A DNA stretch of 20,081 bases from an uncultured Eubacteriales bacterium (GCA_900546315.1 URCP01000049.1:1-20081), one strand, 5' to 3'; shown: positions 8,053 through 14,582, counted from the stretch's first letter. Notes: generated from the sequence alone by a model not told the origin. A program made the numbers and translations.

Positions 8053-9797
8053 TGGATCAGTTTGAGAGATACGTCGGGCAGGTCTTCGACAAGCGGTACA
8101 GAATACAGAAGGTAATCGGCATCGGCGGCATGGCGGTCGTCTTCGAGGCGAACGATATGCTGATGCGGCGGAACGTCGCCGTCAAGATGCTGAAGGACGA
8201 GATAAACAACGACACCCAGTCGGTCAAGCGCTTCATCAACGAGAGCAAGGCGGTCGCTATGCTCTCGCACCCGAATATCGTCAATATCTACGACGTGTCG
8301 GTGAAGGACGACCGGAAATACATCGTGATGGAGCTGGTCGACGGGATCACGCTCAAGAATTATATACTGAAGAAGGGCGTTCTCAGCTTCCATGAGGTGA
8401 TAAACATCACCGAGCAGATACTGATGGCGCTCGAGCACGCGCACTCGAAGGGAATCGTTCACCGCGACATAAAGCCGCAGAATATAATGATGCTCAAGAA
8501 CGGCGTCATAAAGGTCGCTGACTTCGGAATCGCGAAGCTCCCTAACGCGGAGACCGTGACGATGACAGACAAGGCTATCGGAACCGTGTTCTACATCAGT
8601 CCGGAGCAGGCGAGCGGAAAGACTATCGACCGCAGGAGCGACATCTACTCGCTCGGTGTGACAATGTACGAGATGGCGACCGGAAAGCTGCCGTTCGTCG
8701 CGGACAGCCCGGTGACTGTCGCTATAATGCAGGTCAAGAACTCGCCGAAGCCGCCGCGGGAACTTAACCCGTCGATACCGGTCGGGCTTGAGCAGGTGAT
8801 CCTCGGCGCTATGGAGAAGAACCCGGACGACCGCTTCCAGAGCGCGGCGCAGATGCTAAGACACGTGGCGCAGCTGAAGTCGAACCCGCAATCGGTCTTC
8901 CGTATGCAGCGGCATGACGAGCCCTCCGGGAGCCTTGTGCCGTCGGGCGGGCAGACGACTCCTCCGAACGTCAAGAAGCTGACGACGCCGCCGAAGACGA
9001 GCCGCTCGATGTTCCCGGTTATCGCCGGGGTCGCGACGGCGTTCCTGATTGTCTGCTGCATCAGCGCGGTTGTTGTGCTGACAAGACTTATGGAGGTCAC
9101 GGCGACCGACAACTCGAAGACGATACGAGTGCCGGAGCTGACGAACACGCTTTACAGCGACGACCTCAAGGATTCCCTCGAGAAACAGGGATATGAGATC
9201 GAGATTGAGTATGAGTACTCGAACGACGGAACCTACGACCGGAACATGATAATCGAGCAGGATCCTCTGCCGGGCGAAATACGCAAGATAATCCCGGACA
9301 AGCAGACCTGCAAGCTGAAGCTCACCGTATGCTGGGGCGCGGAGACGGTCGAGATGCCGGATCTCGCCTACAAGGACTCGCGCGAGGCGAAGATTGAGCT
9401 CAGAGATAAATACGGACTTGTCGCCGATATCGTCACCGAACCGCACGATTATGTCAGCGAGGGCTGCGTCATCCGCACCGATCCCGAGGCGGGGACAGAG
9501 CTGAAGAACGGCGACCACGTCACCCTCTACGTCTCGAGCGGACAGGACATAAAATACGTCGATATGCCCGACTTCCGCGGCTGTGACGAGAGCGCGATAA
9601 TGAAGAAGCTCGCGTCGGCTGAGCTGAAGCTCGGCAAGGTCACCTACGAGAACTCGGACAAGGTCGCTAAGGGGCTGTGCATAGATCAGAGCCGCGCGGT
9701 CGGGGCGAAGACTCCGGTCGGCACGACGGTCGATTTCGTGATGAGCCTCGGACCTGTCGAGGAGACAACAGCCGGGACGGCAGGGGACGGGCAGTAA
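8052..9797 (+). CDS. prkC: Ser/Thr protein kinase with PASTA domains (PrkC/Stk type)
   Basis: This membrane kinase senses muropeptides or lipid II in related bacteria and controls cell-wall growth, and germination in spore formers. The 581-residue protein has a cytoplasmic kinase domain (about 14-275) with the Gly-rich loop GIGGMAVV, Lys45, the catalytic loop HRDIKPQN (137-144, Asp139), DFG (157-159) and GTVFYISPEQA. A proline- and threonine-containing juxtamembrane stretch is followed by one membrane helix (about 321-344). Three extracellular PASTA repeats lie at about 358-428, 431-497 and 501-567, then a short Thr/Gly-rich end. It begins on the last base of the phosphatase stop codon and overlaps the rsgA start (TAATG), so the three are translated as a coupled set. 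Confidence 0.96.
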   Translation: MDQFERYVGQVFDKRYRIQKVIGIGGMAVVFEANDMLMRRNVAVKMLKDEINNDTQSVKRFINESKAVAMLSHPNIVNIYDVSVKDDRKYIVMELVDGITLKNYILKKGVLSFHEVINITEQILMALEHAHSKGIVHRDIKPQNIMMLKNGVIKVADFGIAKLPNAETVTMTDKAIGTVFYISPEQASGKTIDRRSDIYSLGVTMYEMATGKLPFVADSPVTVAIMQVKNSPKPPRELNPSIPVGLEQVILGAMEKNPDDRFQSAAQMLRHVAQLKSNPQSVFRMQRHDEPSGSLVPSGGQTTPPNVKKLTTPPKTSRSMFPVIAGVATAFLIVCCISAVVVLTRLMEVTATDNSKTIRVPELTNTLYSDDLKDSLEKQGYEIEIEYEYSNDGTYDRNMIIEQDPLPGEIRKIIPDKQTCKLKLTVCWGAETVEMPDLAYKDSREAKIELRDKYGLVADIVTEPHDYVSEGCVIRTDPEAGTELKNGDHVTLYVSSGQDIKYVDMPDFRGCDESAIMKKLASAELKLGKVTYENSDKVAKGLCIDQSRAVGAKTPVGTTVDFVMSLGPVEETTAGTAGDGQ

Positions 9798-10813
9798 TGG
9801 AACTTTTTCCGGAAGGAATCATAGTCAAGGGGCTCGGCGGGAGCTATCAGGTGAAGCTGAGACACCCGGACGCGGAAACTCTCCGTGAGAACGGCGTCGA
9901 GCCTGACGAGGGCGACACTATATATTGCCGGGCAAAGGGCGCTTTCAGGCATGAGAAGCTGACCCTGCTCGTCGGAGACAAAGTAACTCTTCGCGTCGAC
10001 ACAGAAACCGCGATTGCCGGCGCGCATGAGGCAGAGAAGAACAAAAAGCACACCGACGAGGCGAGAGCCGGTATAATGATAAGCGAGGTCGATGAGCGCC
10101 GGACTACTCTTATTCGTCCGCCAATGGCGAATCTCGATCTCATGTTCATAGTCGCCGCCGCCGCGAAGCCGGAGCCGTCGCCGGTGCTTATCGACAAGAT
10201 GACGACCGTCGCGGACTTCAAGGGGATTGAGCCGGTCGTCGTCGTGACGAAGGCTGACCTTTCTCCGGAGACGGCTGAGAGAGTCGCGGGAATTTACAGA
10301 AAATGCGGCTTCACCGTGTTCGTCGAGGGCATCGGGTATGACTGCCATGACATCGAGAAGTTCATCCGTGACAATTCGGACAGGATATCCGCGTTCGCGG
10401 GCGCGTCGGGCGTCGGGAAATCGACGCTTATGAACAGACTGTTCCCGTCGCTTGGTCTCACGACCGGCGAGGTCAGCCGGAAGACCGAGAGAGGACGGCA
10501 CACCACACGTCACGTTGAGCTTTTCCCGCTTGAGAGACAGTTCGACGGCGCGGAGGGCTTCATCGCGGACACGCCGGGGTTCGGGATGCTCGATTTCGTT
10601 CAGTTCGACTTTTACACGAAGGACGACCTGCCGTACGTATTCCGCGAGTTTGAGCCGTATATCGGGAAGTGCCGGTACACTAAATGCTCGCACACGAAGG
10701 AAGAGGGCTGCGCGATACTCGACGCCGTGAAAAACGGGGAAATCCCGAAGGAGCGGCACGACAGCTATCTCGAGTTCTACGAGACGCTGAAAAACAAGAA
10801 AAGCTGGAACTGA
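9797..10813 (+). CDS. rsgA: ribosome small-subunit-dependent GTPase A
   Basis: RsgA is a circularly permuted GTPase that checks late 30S ribosomal subunit maturation. The ATG at 9797 (TAATG overlap with prkC) gives 338 residues beginning MELFPEGIIVKG. An upstream extension of the same frame inside prkC is rejected because it overlaps PASTA coding sequence. An N-terminal OB-fold region (about 1-110) contains a charged insert near 78-92. The permuted G domain shows G4 TKADL (151-155) before G1 GASGVGKST (202-210), the switch segment RGRHTTRH (232-239) and G3 DTPG (258-261). A C-terminal zinc motif has Cys292, Cys297, His299 and Cys305. Residue count is between B. subtilis (about 298) and E. coli (350). 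Confidence 0.96.
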   Translation: MELFPEGIIVKGLGGSYQVKLRHPDAETLRENGVEPDEGDTIYCRAKGAFRHEKLTLLVGDKVTLRVDTETAIAGAHEAEKNKKHTDEARAGIMISEVDERRTTLIRPPMANLDLMFIVAAAAKPEPSPVLIDKMTTVADFKGIEPVVVVTKADLSPETAERVAGIYRKCGFTVFVEGIGYDCHDIEKFIRDNSDRISAFAGASGVGKSTLMNRLFPSLGLTTGEVSRKTERGRHTTRHVELFPLERQFDGAEGFIADTPGFGMLDFVQFDFYTKDDLPYVFREFEPYIGKCRYTKCSHTKEEGCAILDAVKNGEIPKERHDSYLEFYETLKNKKSWN

Positions 10814-10814
10814 G

Positions 10815-10839
10815 AGCCGCCGCGTCTGTGGCGGCTTTT
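10815..10839 (+). terminator. hairpin plus short T-run between rsgA and thiN
   Basis: AGCCGCC (10815-10821) pairs perfectly with GGCGGCT (10830-10836) across an 8-base loop. Four T residues (10836-10839) end the element. The hairpin starts one base after the rsgA stop codon. The T-run is short, so it may terminate only part of the transcripts and lower expression of thiN and spoVM. Confidence 0.55.
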
Positions 10840-10861
10840 CGGCAAGAACCGGAGGAAAAAA

Positions 10862-11542
10862 ATGACCACATATATCTTCACCGGCGGAAAGCTTGCCGTC
10901 GGGAGCATGGACGAGCTGGGACTTCATATGTCTGAAGCCGACCTCATTATCGCCGCGGACAGCGGTTACAACAACGCCTCGCGGCTCGGCGTCAGACCGG
11001 GGCTTCTGCTCGGCGACCTCGATTCGATCGACCGCGGGGCGCTGGCACCGGACGAGCTCGAGCACATCGAGAAGATAATCGTACCGGCGATAAAGGACGA
11101 CACGGACACGCAGCTCGCGGTCGACACTGCGATATCACGCGGCGCGGATGAGATTTACATCATCGGCGGGCTCGGCGGGCGGCTTGACCACACGCTTTCA
11201 AGCGTCTTCCTGCTCGAGTATATAGCGGACAGGGGCGCGGGGGCGGTCATGAGCGACGGGCAGAGCAGAGTCCGCGTGATGAAGACCGCGGGTGAGCCGG
11301 TAACTCTTCTGATTCCGAAGACCTTTGACGGTGAGAACGGCTTCAAGTACCTCTCTGTTGTCCCGCTGACCGACGAGTGCGAGGGCGTGCGGATTTCCGG
11401 CGTTTTCTACCCGCTTGACGGCGTGACGCTGAAGAGAAGCTATTCGTATGCCGTCAGCAACGAGATATCCTCGGAACGCGCGGAGATATCGCTTGTGCGC
11501 GGAACAATGCTTGTCATCGAGAGCCGCGACTCGAACCTCTGA
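10862..11542 (+). CDS. thiN: thiamine pyrophosphokinase
   Basis: The enzyme transfers pyrophosphate from ATP to thiamine, giving the cofactor thiamine diphosphate. The 226-residue product shows the family pattern: AADSGYNNA (31-39), LLGDLDSID (49-57, substrate and metal binding), KDDTDTQLAVD (78-88) and GGLGGRLDHTLS (102-113). A smaller beta-sheet C-terminal part follows. The ATG is preceded by GGAGG. In B. subtilis the homologue (yloS) lies between rpe and spoVM. Here rpe is missing and the gene directly follows rsgA and its hairpin. No TPP riboswitch sequence was recognised upstream, which fits a salvage role inside a housekeeping operon. Confidence 0.95.
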   Translation: MTTYIFTGGKLAVGSMDELGLHMSEADLIIAADSGYNNASRLGVRPGLLLGDLDSIDRGALAPDELEHIEKIIVPAIKDDTDTQLAVDTAISRGADEIYIIGGLGGRLDHTLSSVFLLEYIADRGAGAVMSDGQSRVRVMKTAGEPVTLLIPKTFDGENGFKYLSVVPLTDECEGVRISGVFYPLDGVTLKRSYSYAVSNEISSERAEISLVRGTMLVIESRDSNL

Positions 11543-11557
11543 CGCCTGTTTTGCATA

Positions 11558-11586
11558 TCATGTATTGAAGGATCGTCGATACATGA
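11558..11586. repeat. 8-bp inverted repeat upstream of spoVM
   Basis: TCATGTAT (11558-11565) is the exact reverse complement of ATACATGA (11579-11586), with a 13-base spacer. The right arm overlaps the first base of the spoVM ribosome binding site, so a hairpin could affect its translation. The right arm also contains GATACAT, which resembles the -10 element CATACAnT of sporulation factor sigma-E. GCATAT at 11553-11558 is a loose -35 candidate, but the spacing looks too long. The regulatory reading is tentative. Confidence 0.4.
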
Positions 11587-11600
11587 AAGGATGCGAAGAC

Positions 11601-11681
11601 ATGAAGATCGTCGTCATGAAGAGCCCGAAGCTTCTCGCTCCGCTGCTCAGGAAGATATTCAAGGTCAAGAAGAAAAAGTGA
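11601..11681 (+). CDS. spoVM: stage V sporulation protein M (SpoVM), 26-residue membrane-curvature peptide
   Basis: SpoVM is a tiny amphipathic peptide that recognises the convex forespore membrane and anchors SpoIVA for spore coat and cortex assembly. The product is MKIVVMKSPKLLAPLLRKIF followed by KVKKKK, exactly 26 residues like B. subtilis SpoVM. Aligned without gaps to the B. subtilis peptide (recalled from memory), Lys7, Pro9, Lys10, Leu12 and Arg17 match, including the helix-breaking Pro9. Differences are Ala13-Pro14 in place of Gly-Gly and a very basic tail. AAAGGA (11586-11591) precedes the ATG by nine bases. An in-frame ATG at 11583 (MKGCED...) is possible but less likely. Position right after thiN matches B. 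subtilis. Strong in context despite small size. Confidence 0.9.
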   Translation: MKIVVMKSPKLLAPLLRKIFKVKKKK

Positions 11682-11687
11682 GATATC

Positions 11688-11720
11688 AGCTGTCAGATGA
11701 ATTTCTGGCAGCTTTTTTTA
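11688..11720 (+). terminator. intrinsic terminator after spoVM
   Basis: AGCTGTCAG (11688-11696) pairs with CTGGCAGCT (11705-11713) through nine pairs including one G-U, across an 8-base loop. Seven T residues (11713-11719) end the element. It starts six bases after the spoVM stop and separates the housekeeping row from the BlaI unit. Confidence 0.9.
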
Positions 11721-11723
11721 TAA

Positions 11724-11739
11724 AACTACTCCGATAGTA
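11724..11739. promoter_or_regulatory. upstream operator-like site (imperfect copy)
   Basis: AACTACTCCGATAGTA matches 12 of 16 positions of the perfect palindrome at 11774-11789 and keeps the same right half CGATAGTA. It ends directly before the -35 hexamer. The centre is exactly 50 bp from that of the downstream site. TACTA/TAGTA half-sites resemble the TACA/TGTA-type operators of BlaI and MecI, so it is probably a second binding site for the adjacent repressor. Confidence 0.65.
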
Positions 11740-11768
11740 TTGACAAACCGGAAAAGATGTGCTATAAT
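11740..11768 (+). promoter_or_regulatory. consensus sigma-A promoter of the blaI-M56/M23 unit
   Basis: TTGACA (11740-11745), a 17-base spacer and TATAAT (11763-11768) match the vegetative consensus at every base. Operator-like palindromes lie on both sides. An intrinsically strong promoter under repression is the normal design of a BlaI-controlled system. The mRNA leader before the repressor ATG at 11869 would be about 90 bases. Confidence 0.93.
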
Positions 11769-11773
11769 AGTTA

Positions 11774-11789
11774 TACTATCGCGATAGTA
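11774..11789. promoter_or_regulatory. BlaI-type operator, perfect 16-bp palindrome
   Basis: TACTATCGCGATAGTA is its own reverse complement and begins six bases after the -10 hexamer, over the expected transcription start. It is the most likely autoregulatory operator for the BlaI-type repressor encoded 80 bases downstream. The assignment rests on position and on similarity to BlaI/MecI half-sites. Confidence 0.82.
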
Positions 11790-11868
11790 CGCGTCAGCTC
11801 TGCCCGAAGCCGTCGTCCGGAAGACGAGCCGGGGGCACTGTATGGCGCCAAACAAGGAGTTACAAATT

Positions 11869-12243
11869 ATGGAAGAAACCAACAAACCGATAAAGCTCTT
11901 CGATTCCGAGCTGAAGGTCATGAACCTTCTCTGGAAAAACGGGGAGATGACAGCGAAGAACATCGCCGCCGAGCTCACAGACGAGATCGGATGGAACGTC
12001 AACACAACCTACACCGTCATCAAGAAATGCGTCGCCAAGGGCGCGATTGAGCGCACAGAGCCGAACTTCCTCTGCCGCCCGCTGATTTCAAAGCGGGAGG
12101 TGCAGAACGGGGAGATAGGCGAGCTTGTAGACCGCCTCTTTGACGGCGCCGCCGACCAGCTCATCGCGGGTCTCATCGACTCGAAGCGGCTGACTAAGGC
12201 TGAGATTGACGAGTTAAAAAGGATGGTGGAGAAGCTGTCATGA
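11869..12243 (+). CDS. BlaI/MecI/CopY-family transcriptional repressor
   Basis: This 124-residue protein is a winged-helix repressor that binds as a dimer and is released when cleaved under control of a membrane M56 peptidase. The DNA-binding domain spans about residues 10-72. It has the family patterns FDSELKVMNLLW, MTAKNIAAEL and the recognition helix WNVNTTYTVIKK, followed by the wing AIERTEPNFLCRPL. The C-terminal dimerisation helices (about 80-124) contain DRLFDGAADQLIAGL. AAGGAGT at 11854-11860 sets the start at 11869. The frame opens earlier at an ATG at 11842, which lacks such a site. Its stop overlaps the next start (ATGA), so repressor and sensor are translationally coupled. The regulated genes beyond its own operon are unknown. 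Confidence 0.93.
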   Translation: MEETNKPIKLFDSELKVMNLLWKNGEMTAKNIAAELTDEIGWNVNTTYTVIKKCVAKGAIERTEPNFLCRPLISKREVQNGEIGELVDRLFDGAADQLIAGLIDSKRLTKAEIDELKRMVEKLS

Positions 12244-13832
12244 TACCTGTTTTTCTGAGAAATCTCATGTCTCTGACGATATCCGGCGGGATTATCGCGG
12301 CTGTCGCGGCAATAGCGAGGTTCGCGTCACGCGGGCGGATTCCCGGGCGCTTCATGCGTCTTGTCTGGATTGCCGCGGTATTACGATTTATCGTTCCGGT
12401 CTTCATTCCGGTCAGTGTGCCGGCGCGCGCTGTTCCTGAAAATCTGCCTGTCGTCAGGTATGTCTGTGGGACACCCGCTGCAAACGCGCCCGGTCGCGCG
12501 GAAGGGGACATGAACGCTCAGGTCGGGGAAGCGGCGAAAAAGCCGGATGCCGCGGAGATTATCTTCGCCGTCTGGGGAATCGGTTTTCTCGCGGTCTCGG
12601 GTGTTTTCGCGGCGTCTGGAATCCGCGCGGTAATGTCGATAAAGGGCAGACCGGCGGAGGACGATATACGTGACGAAGTACTGCTGATCATGAGAAAATC
12701 CGGCGTCAGGAGACCGGTCAGAGTGCTGACAGGGAACGTCAGATGTGCCGTCACCTACGGCGTAATATTCCCGCGCGTTGTCGTCCCGGAGAAAATCGGC
12801 ATGAACGCTCTCCGGATATCGGCGGCGCATGAGGCGGGGCATATACGCTCCCTTGACGCGCTTTTCAAGGTTCTCTCGGCGCTTGCCGCGTCGGTTCATT
12901 GGTTCAATCCGCTCGCGTGGGTGACGCTCAGGCTGTCCGGGAGGGACATCGAGCTCGCCTGCGACGAGGGCGTGCTCCGCCGGTTCGGGGAAGGGAAGGA
13001 GATCGTCATTCCGAGAAAGGACTACGCGCTGTGTCTGATTGACGCTGCGGGCGCGGGTTCGCCTCTCCCCTCCTTCGGCGGAAACGCCGTTTACGAAAGG
13101 ATAAGGCATATCATGGACAGAAAGAAGATAACGATAGGAACCGCGATGGCGATAGCGCTTGTGACGACTGTCTCGGCGTCGGTGTTTGTAAGAGCGACTG
13201 CTGTAGAAGAGAAGGCAGATGACATTTCGACAGTTCCGGAGACGGACACGACGATTGTAATACCGTCAGACGATACCGACTACAAAATCAGAGTAAACGA
13301 CGGCGGGCTGGAAATAATTACCGGAGTGCCGGAGAGCGTCGAGCCGGAATACGGCAATCTCCCGATAGAAAAGGACGACACGCGCTCCCCGGAGAACCTG
13401 CCGGAGACAGAGACTCACCCGGACGGGGAAGAGCCGCGGGAGCGTGAGTTTATCGCTCCGCTGACGACGCTTGTCATGACCTATGGCTACGGAGACAGAA
13501 CAACTCCCGCCGGGAATCTTGTCAGCCACGACGGAATCGACCTGAAGGCAGACGCCGGGACGCCGGTATTATCGTCTGTCGACGGAATTGTCACTGACAC
13601 CGGTTATGACGCGACGCTCGGAAACTACGTCGTTATCTCGGACGGCGCGCGGCTTGAGACTGTCTCGGCGCACCTCTCGGAGGTCAGCGTTAAGAGCGGC
13701 GACACTGTCAGCGCCGGTCAGGAGACCGGAAAGGTCGGGGCGACCGGAAACGCCACCGGCAATGTCCTTCATTTCGAGGTCAGGGTGAACGGCGGGAACG
13801 TCGACCCGTCGCCGTATCTCGGGCTTGAATGA
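12240..13832 (+). CDS. BlaR1-like M56 membrane peptidase with C-terminal M23 (LytM-like) sensor domain
   Basis: The 530-residue protein combines the signalling half of BlaR1/MecR1 with an extracellular M23 domain in place of the beta-lactam-binding domain. Membrane segments lie at about 10-28, 40-60, 106-128 and 297-317. The cytoplasmic M56 zinc peptidase between the third and fourth has HEAGH (197-201), VHWFNP (219-224) and ELACDE (238-243). An acidic Pro/Glu/Asp linker (about 322-403) leads to the M23 domain (about 404-530). This keeps HDGID (His430, Asp434), SAHLS (His478) and LHFE (His511). The usual HxH motif reads VLH, so one catalytic histidine is replaced by Val509. Probable role: sense peptidoglycan state and inactivate the BlaI-type repressor. 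Fusions of this kind occur in other Clostridia, but the function is not known to me. Confidence 0.88.
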   Translation: MIPVFLRNLMSLTISGGIIAAVAAIARFASRGRIPGRFMRLVWIAAVLRFIVPVFIPVSVPARAVPENLPVVRYVCGTPAANAPGRAEGDMNAQVGEAAKKPDAAEIIFAVWGIGFLAVSGVFAASGIRAVMSIKGRPAEDDIRDEVLLIMRKSGVRRPVRVLTGNVRCAVTYGVIFPRVVVPEKIGMNALRISAAHEAGHIRSLDALFKVLSALAASVHWFNPLAWVTLRLSGRDIELACDEGVLRRFGEGKEIVIPRKDYALCLIDAAGAGSPLPSFGGNAVYERIRHIMDRKKITIGTAMAIALVTTVSASVFVRATAVEEKADDISTVPETDTTIVIPSDDTDYKIRVNDGGLEIITGVPESVEPEYGNLPIEKDDTRSPENLPETETHPDGEEPREREFIAPLTTLVMTYGYGDRTTPAGNLVSHDGIDLKADAGTPVLSSVDGIVTDTGYDATLGNYVVISDGARLETVSAHLSEVSVKSGDTVSAGQETGKVGATGNATGNVLHFEVRVNGGNVDPSPYLGLE

Positions 13833-13857
13833 GCGACATAAATTTACATATTCCCAC

Positions 13858-13886
13858 TTGATTCCGGCGCTCCCGTGTGGTACAAT
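13858..13886 (+). promoter_or_regulatory. sigma-A promoter of the 39-residue microprotein
   Basis: TTGATT (13858-13863), a 17-base spacer and TACAAT (13881-13886) form a good vegetative promoter 51 bases before the small gene. The hexamer CCGTGT occurs on each side of the -10 (13873-13878 and 13889-13894), 16 bp apart. This might be a regulator site, or chance. Confidence 0.75.
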
Positions 13887-13936
13887 ATCCGTGTAAATAA
13901 TCGGCGTTCTGCCGGGAAAAAACGGAGATATGTACA

Positions 13937-14056
13937 ATGGACAACCTCATCGCTTCAGCGGCGACCGGCGACAACAAGATGGTCATCATCATAGTCGCGT
14001 GTGTCGTGGCGGCGGCGCTCCTTTTCGTTGTTTCGAAGCTCGGGCGCAAAAAGTAA
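13937..14056 (+). CDS. 39-residue single-pass membrane microprotein resembling a sortase sorting-signal tail
   Basis: The product is MDNLIASAATGDNK, then a hydrophobic segment (about residues 15-33, MVIIIVACVVAAALLFVV) and the basic end SKLGRKK. The order TGDN, hydrophobic helix, basic tail resembles the C-terminal anchor of LPxTG-type surface proteins, which often read PKTGDNS. There is no LPxT motif and no passenger protein. GGAGA at 13924-13928 lies eight bases before the ATG, a consensus-like promoter is upstream and a long hairpin is downstream. It therefore looks like an independent gene and not a fragment. It follows the M56/M23 sensor gene by 104 bases. Function unknown; a single-pass regulatory or anchor peptide is possible. 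Confidence 0.75.
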   Translation: MDNLIASAATGDNKMVIIIVACVVAAALLFVVSKLGRKK

Positions 14057-14066
14057 ATAATCAGTG

Positions 14067-14094
14067 CCGCCGCGGAGGTATGCCTTCGCGGCGG
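14067..14094. terminator. 12-bp hairpin between convergent genes
   Basis: CCGCCGCGGAGG (14067-14078) pairs with CCTTCGCGGCGG (14083-14094), 12 pairs with one G-U and a TATG loop. It lies 11 bases after the microprotein stop and 17 bases beyond the end of the minus-strand gene. Neither side has an immediate U-run, but on the minus strand a T-rich stretch follows about ten bases later. A shared terminator or mRNA-end stabiliser is the likely role. Confidence 0.65.
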
Positions 14095-14111
14095 TCATCT
14101 GTGCTGACGGA

Positions 14112-14537
14112 TCAGAGGAACGTTGACAGTCTTTCTGCCGTCTCTTTCTCAAACCTCAAAACATCCCGTGCGAGCCTTTCAGCCTCACCGTCGCCTCCGT
14201 CGTTCAGCTGCTTCTCGAGGTCTATGATGCCCATCGTCGCGCCGTTTATCATCATTTCGGCGAGGTGGGACGTCGTCGTGTCGAGCATCGTGTTCATCAC
14301 CATGCCCATCTTCGCGCCCATTTTCGCGGTCATCGGCAGTTCTTTCGGTTTGAGTCCCCGCTCGCCGAGCTTTTCGGACGCTTCCTTCGCAAAGCGGCGG
14401 TAGACGGACAGCTCGTCGGTCATCTCGGAGCGCAGACCGTTGTCCGACACCTTGTCGAGCAGGTTTATGATCGAGTCTCTGCCCATGATTGTGTTTTTGT
14501 AGACCTCACTCAGTAGTTCTTCGTTTTTGTTCAGCAT
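14112..14537 (-). CDS. conserved helical protein of unknown function
   Basis: The 141-residue product appears all-helical, with no signal peptide or membrane segment, and I cannot assign a function. It starts MLNKNEELLSEVYKNTIMG. A Met- and Gly-rich segment at about residues 69-104 (AKMGAKMGMVMNTMLDTTTS, then HLAEMMINGATMGIIDL) looks like a conserved core. The last third is charged and could form a coiled coil. The pattern recalls short four-helix-bundle, ferritin-like or DUF proteins common in Clostridia. No clear di-iron Glu/His set is evident, so iron binding is not claimed. The start is supported by AAGGAG on the minus strand (14545-14550). It lies downstream of metA on the same strand, but a terminator hairpin directly precedes its ribosome binding site. 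Confidence 0.8.
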   Translation of the reverse strand: MLNKNEELLSEVYKNTIMGRDSIINLLDKVSDNGLRSEMTDELSVYRRFAKEASEKLGERGLKPKELPMTAKMGAKMGMVMNTMLDTTTSHLAEMMINGATMGIIDLEKQLNDGGDGEAERLARDVLRFEKETAERLSTFL

Positions 14538-14553
14538 ACACTAACTCCTTAAG

Positions 14554-14582
14554 AAAAATCCCGCGGGAAAATCCCACGGGAT
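14554..14582 (-). terminator. intrinsic terminator downstream of metA, abutting the next gene's ribosome binding site
   Basis: On the minus strand ATCCCGTGGGA pairs with TCCCGCGGGAT over 11 pairs (one G-U) with a TTT loop, followed by a T-run at 14558-14554. It lies 23 bases after the metA stop. The AAGGAG of the 14112-14537 gene begins only about three bases beyond the T-run. No promoter fits between them, so the hairpin probably acts in the leader of that gene as well. Confidence 0.88.

Noticed and set aside
9677..9796. N-terminal extension of rsgA inside prkC
   Set aside because: The region encodes the last PASTA repeat of prkC. The ATG at 9797 gives the normal RsgA start with a TAATG junction.
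9686..11065. 459-codon minus-strand frame
   Set aside because: It covers the complement of rsgA and parts of prkC and thiN, all certain genes. A codon-bias shadow.
11790..11868. structured regulatory RNA in the leader of the BlaI-type gene
   Set aside because: Only a 5-bp TCGTC/GACGA hairpin was found, with no T-run and no match to a known leader type.
13930..14403. 157-codon plus-strand frame starting ATGTACAATGG
   Set aside because: It overlaps the microprotein in another frame, crosses the long hairpin and runs antisense to the conserved minus-strand gene.
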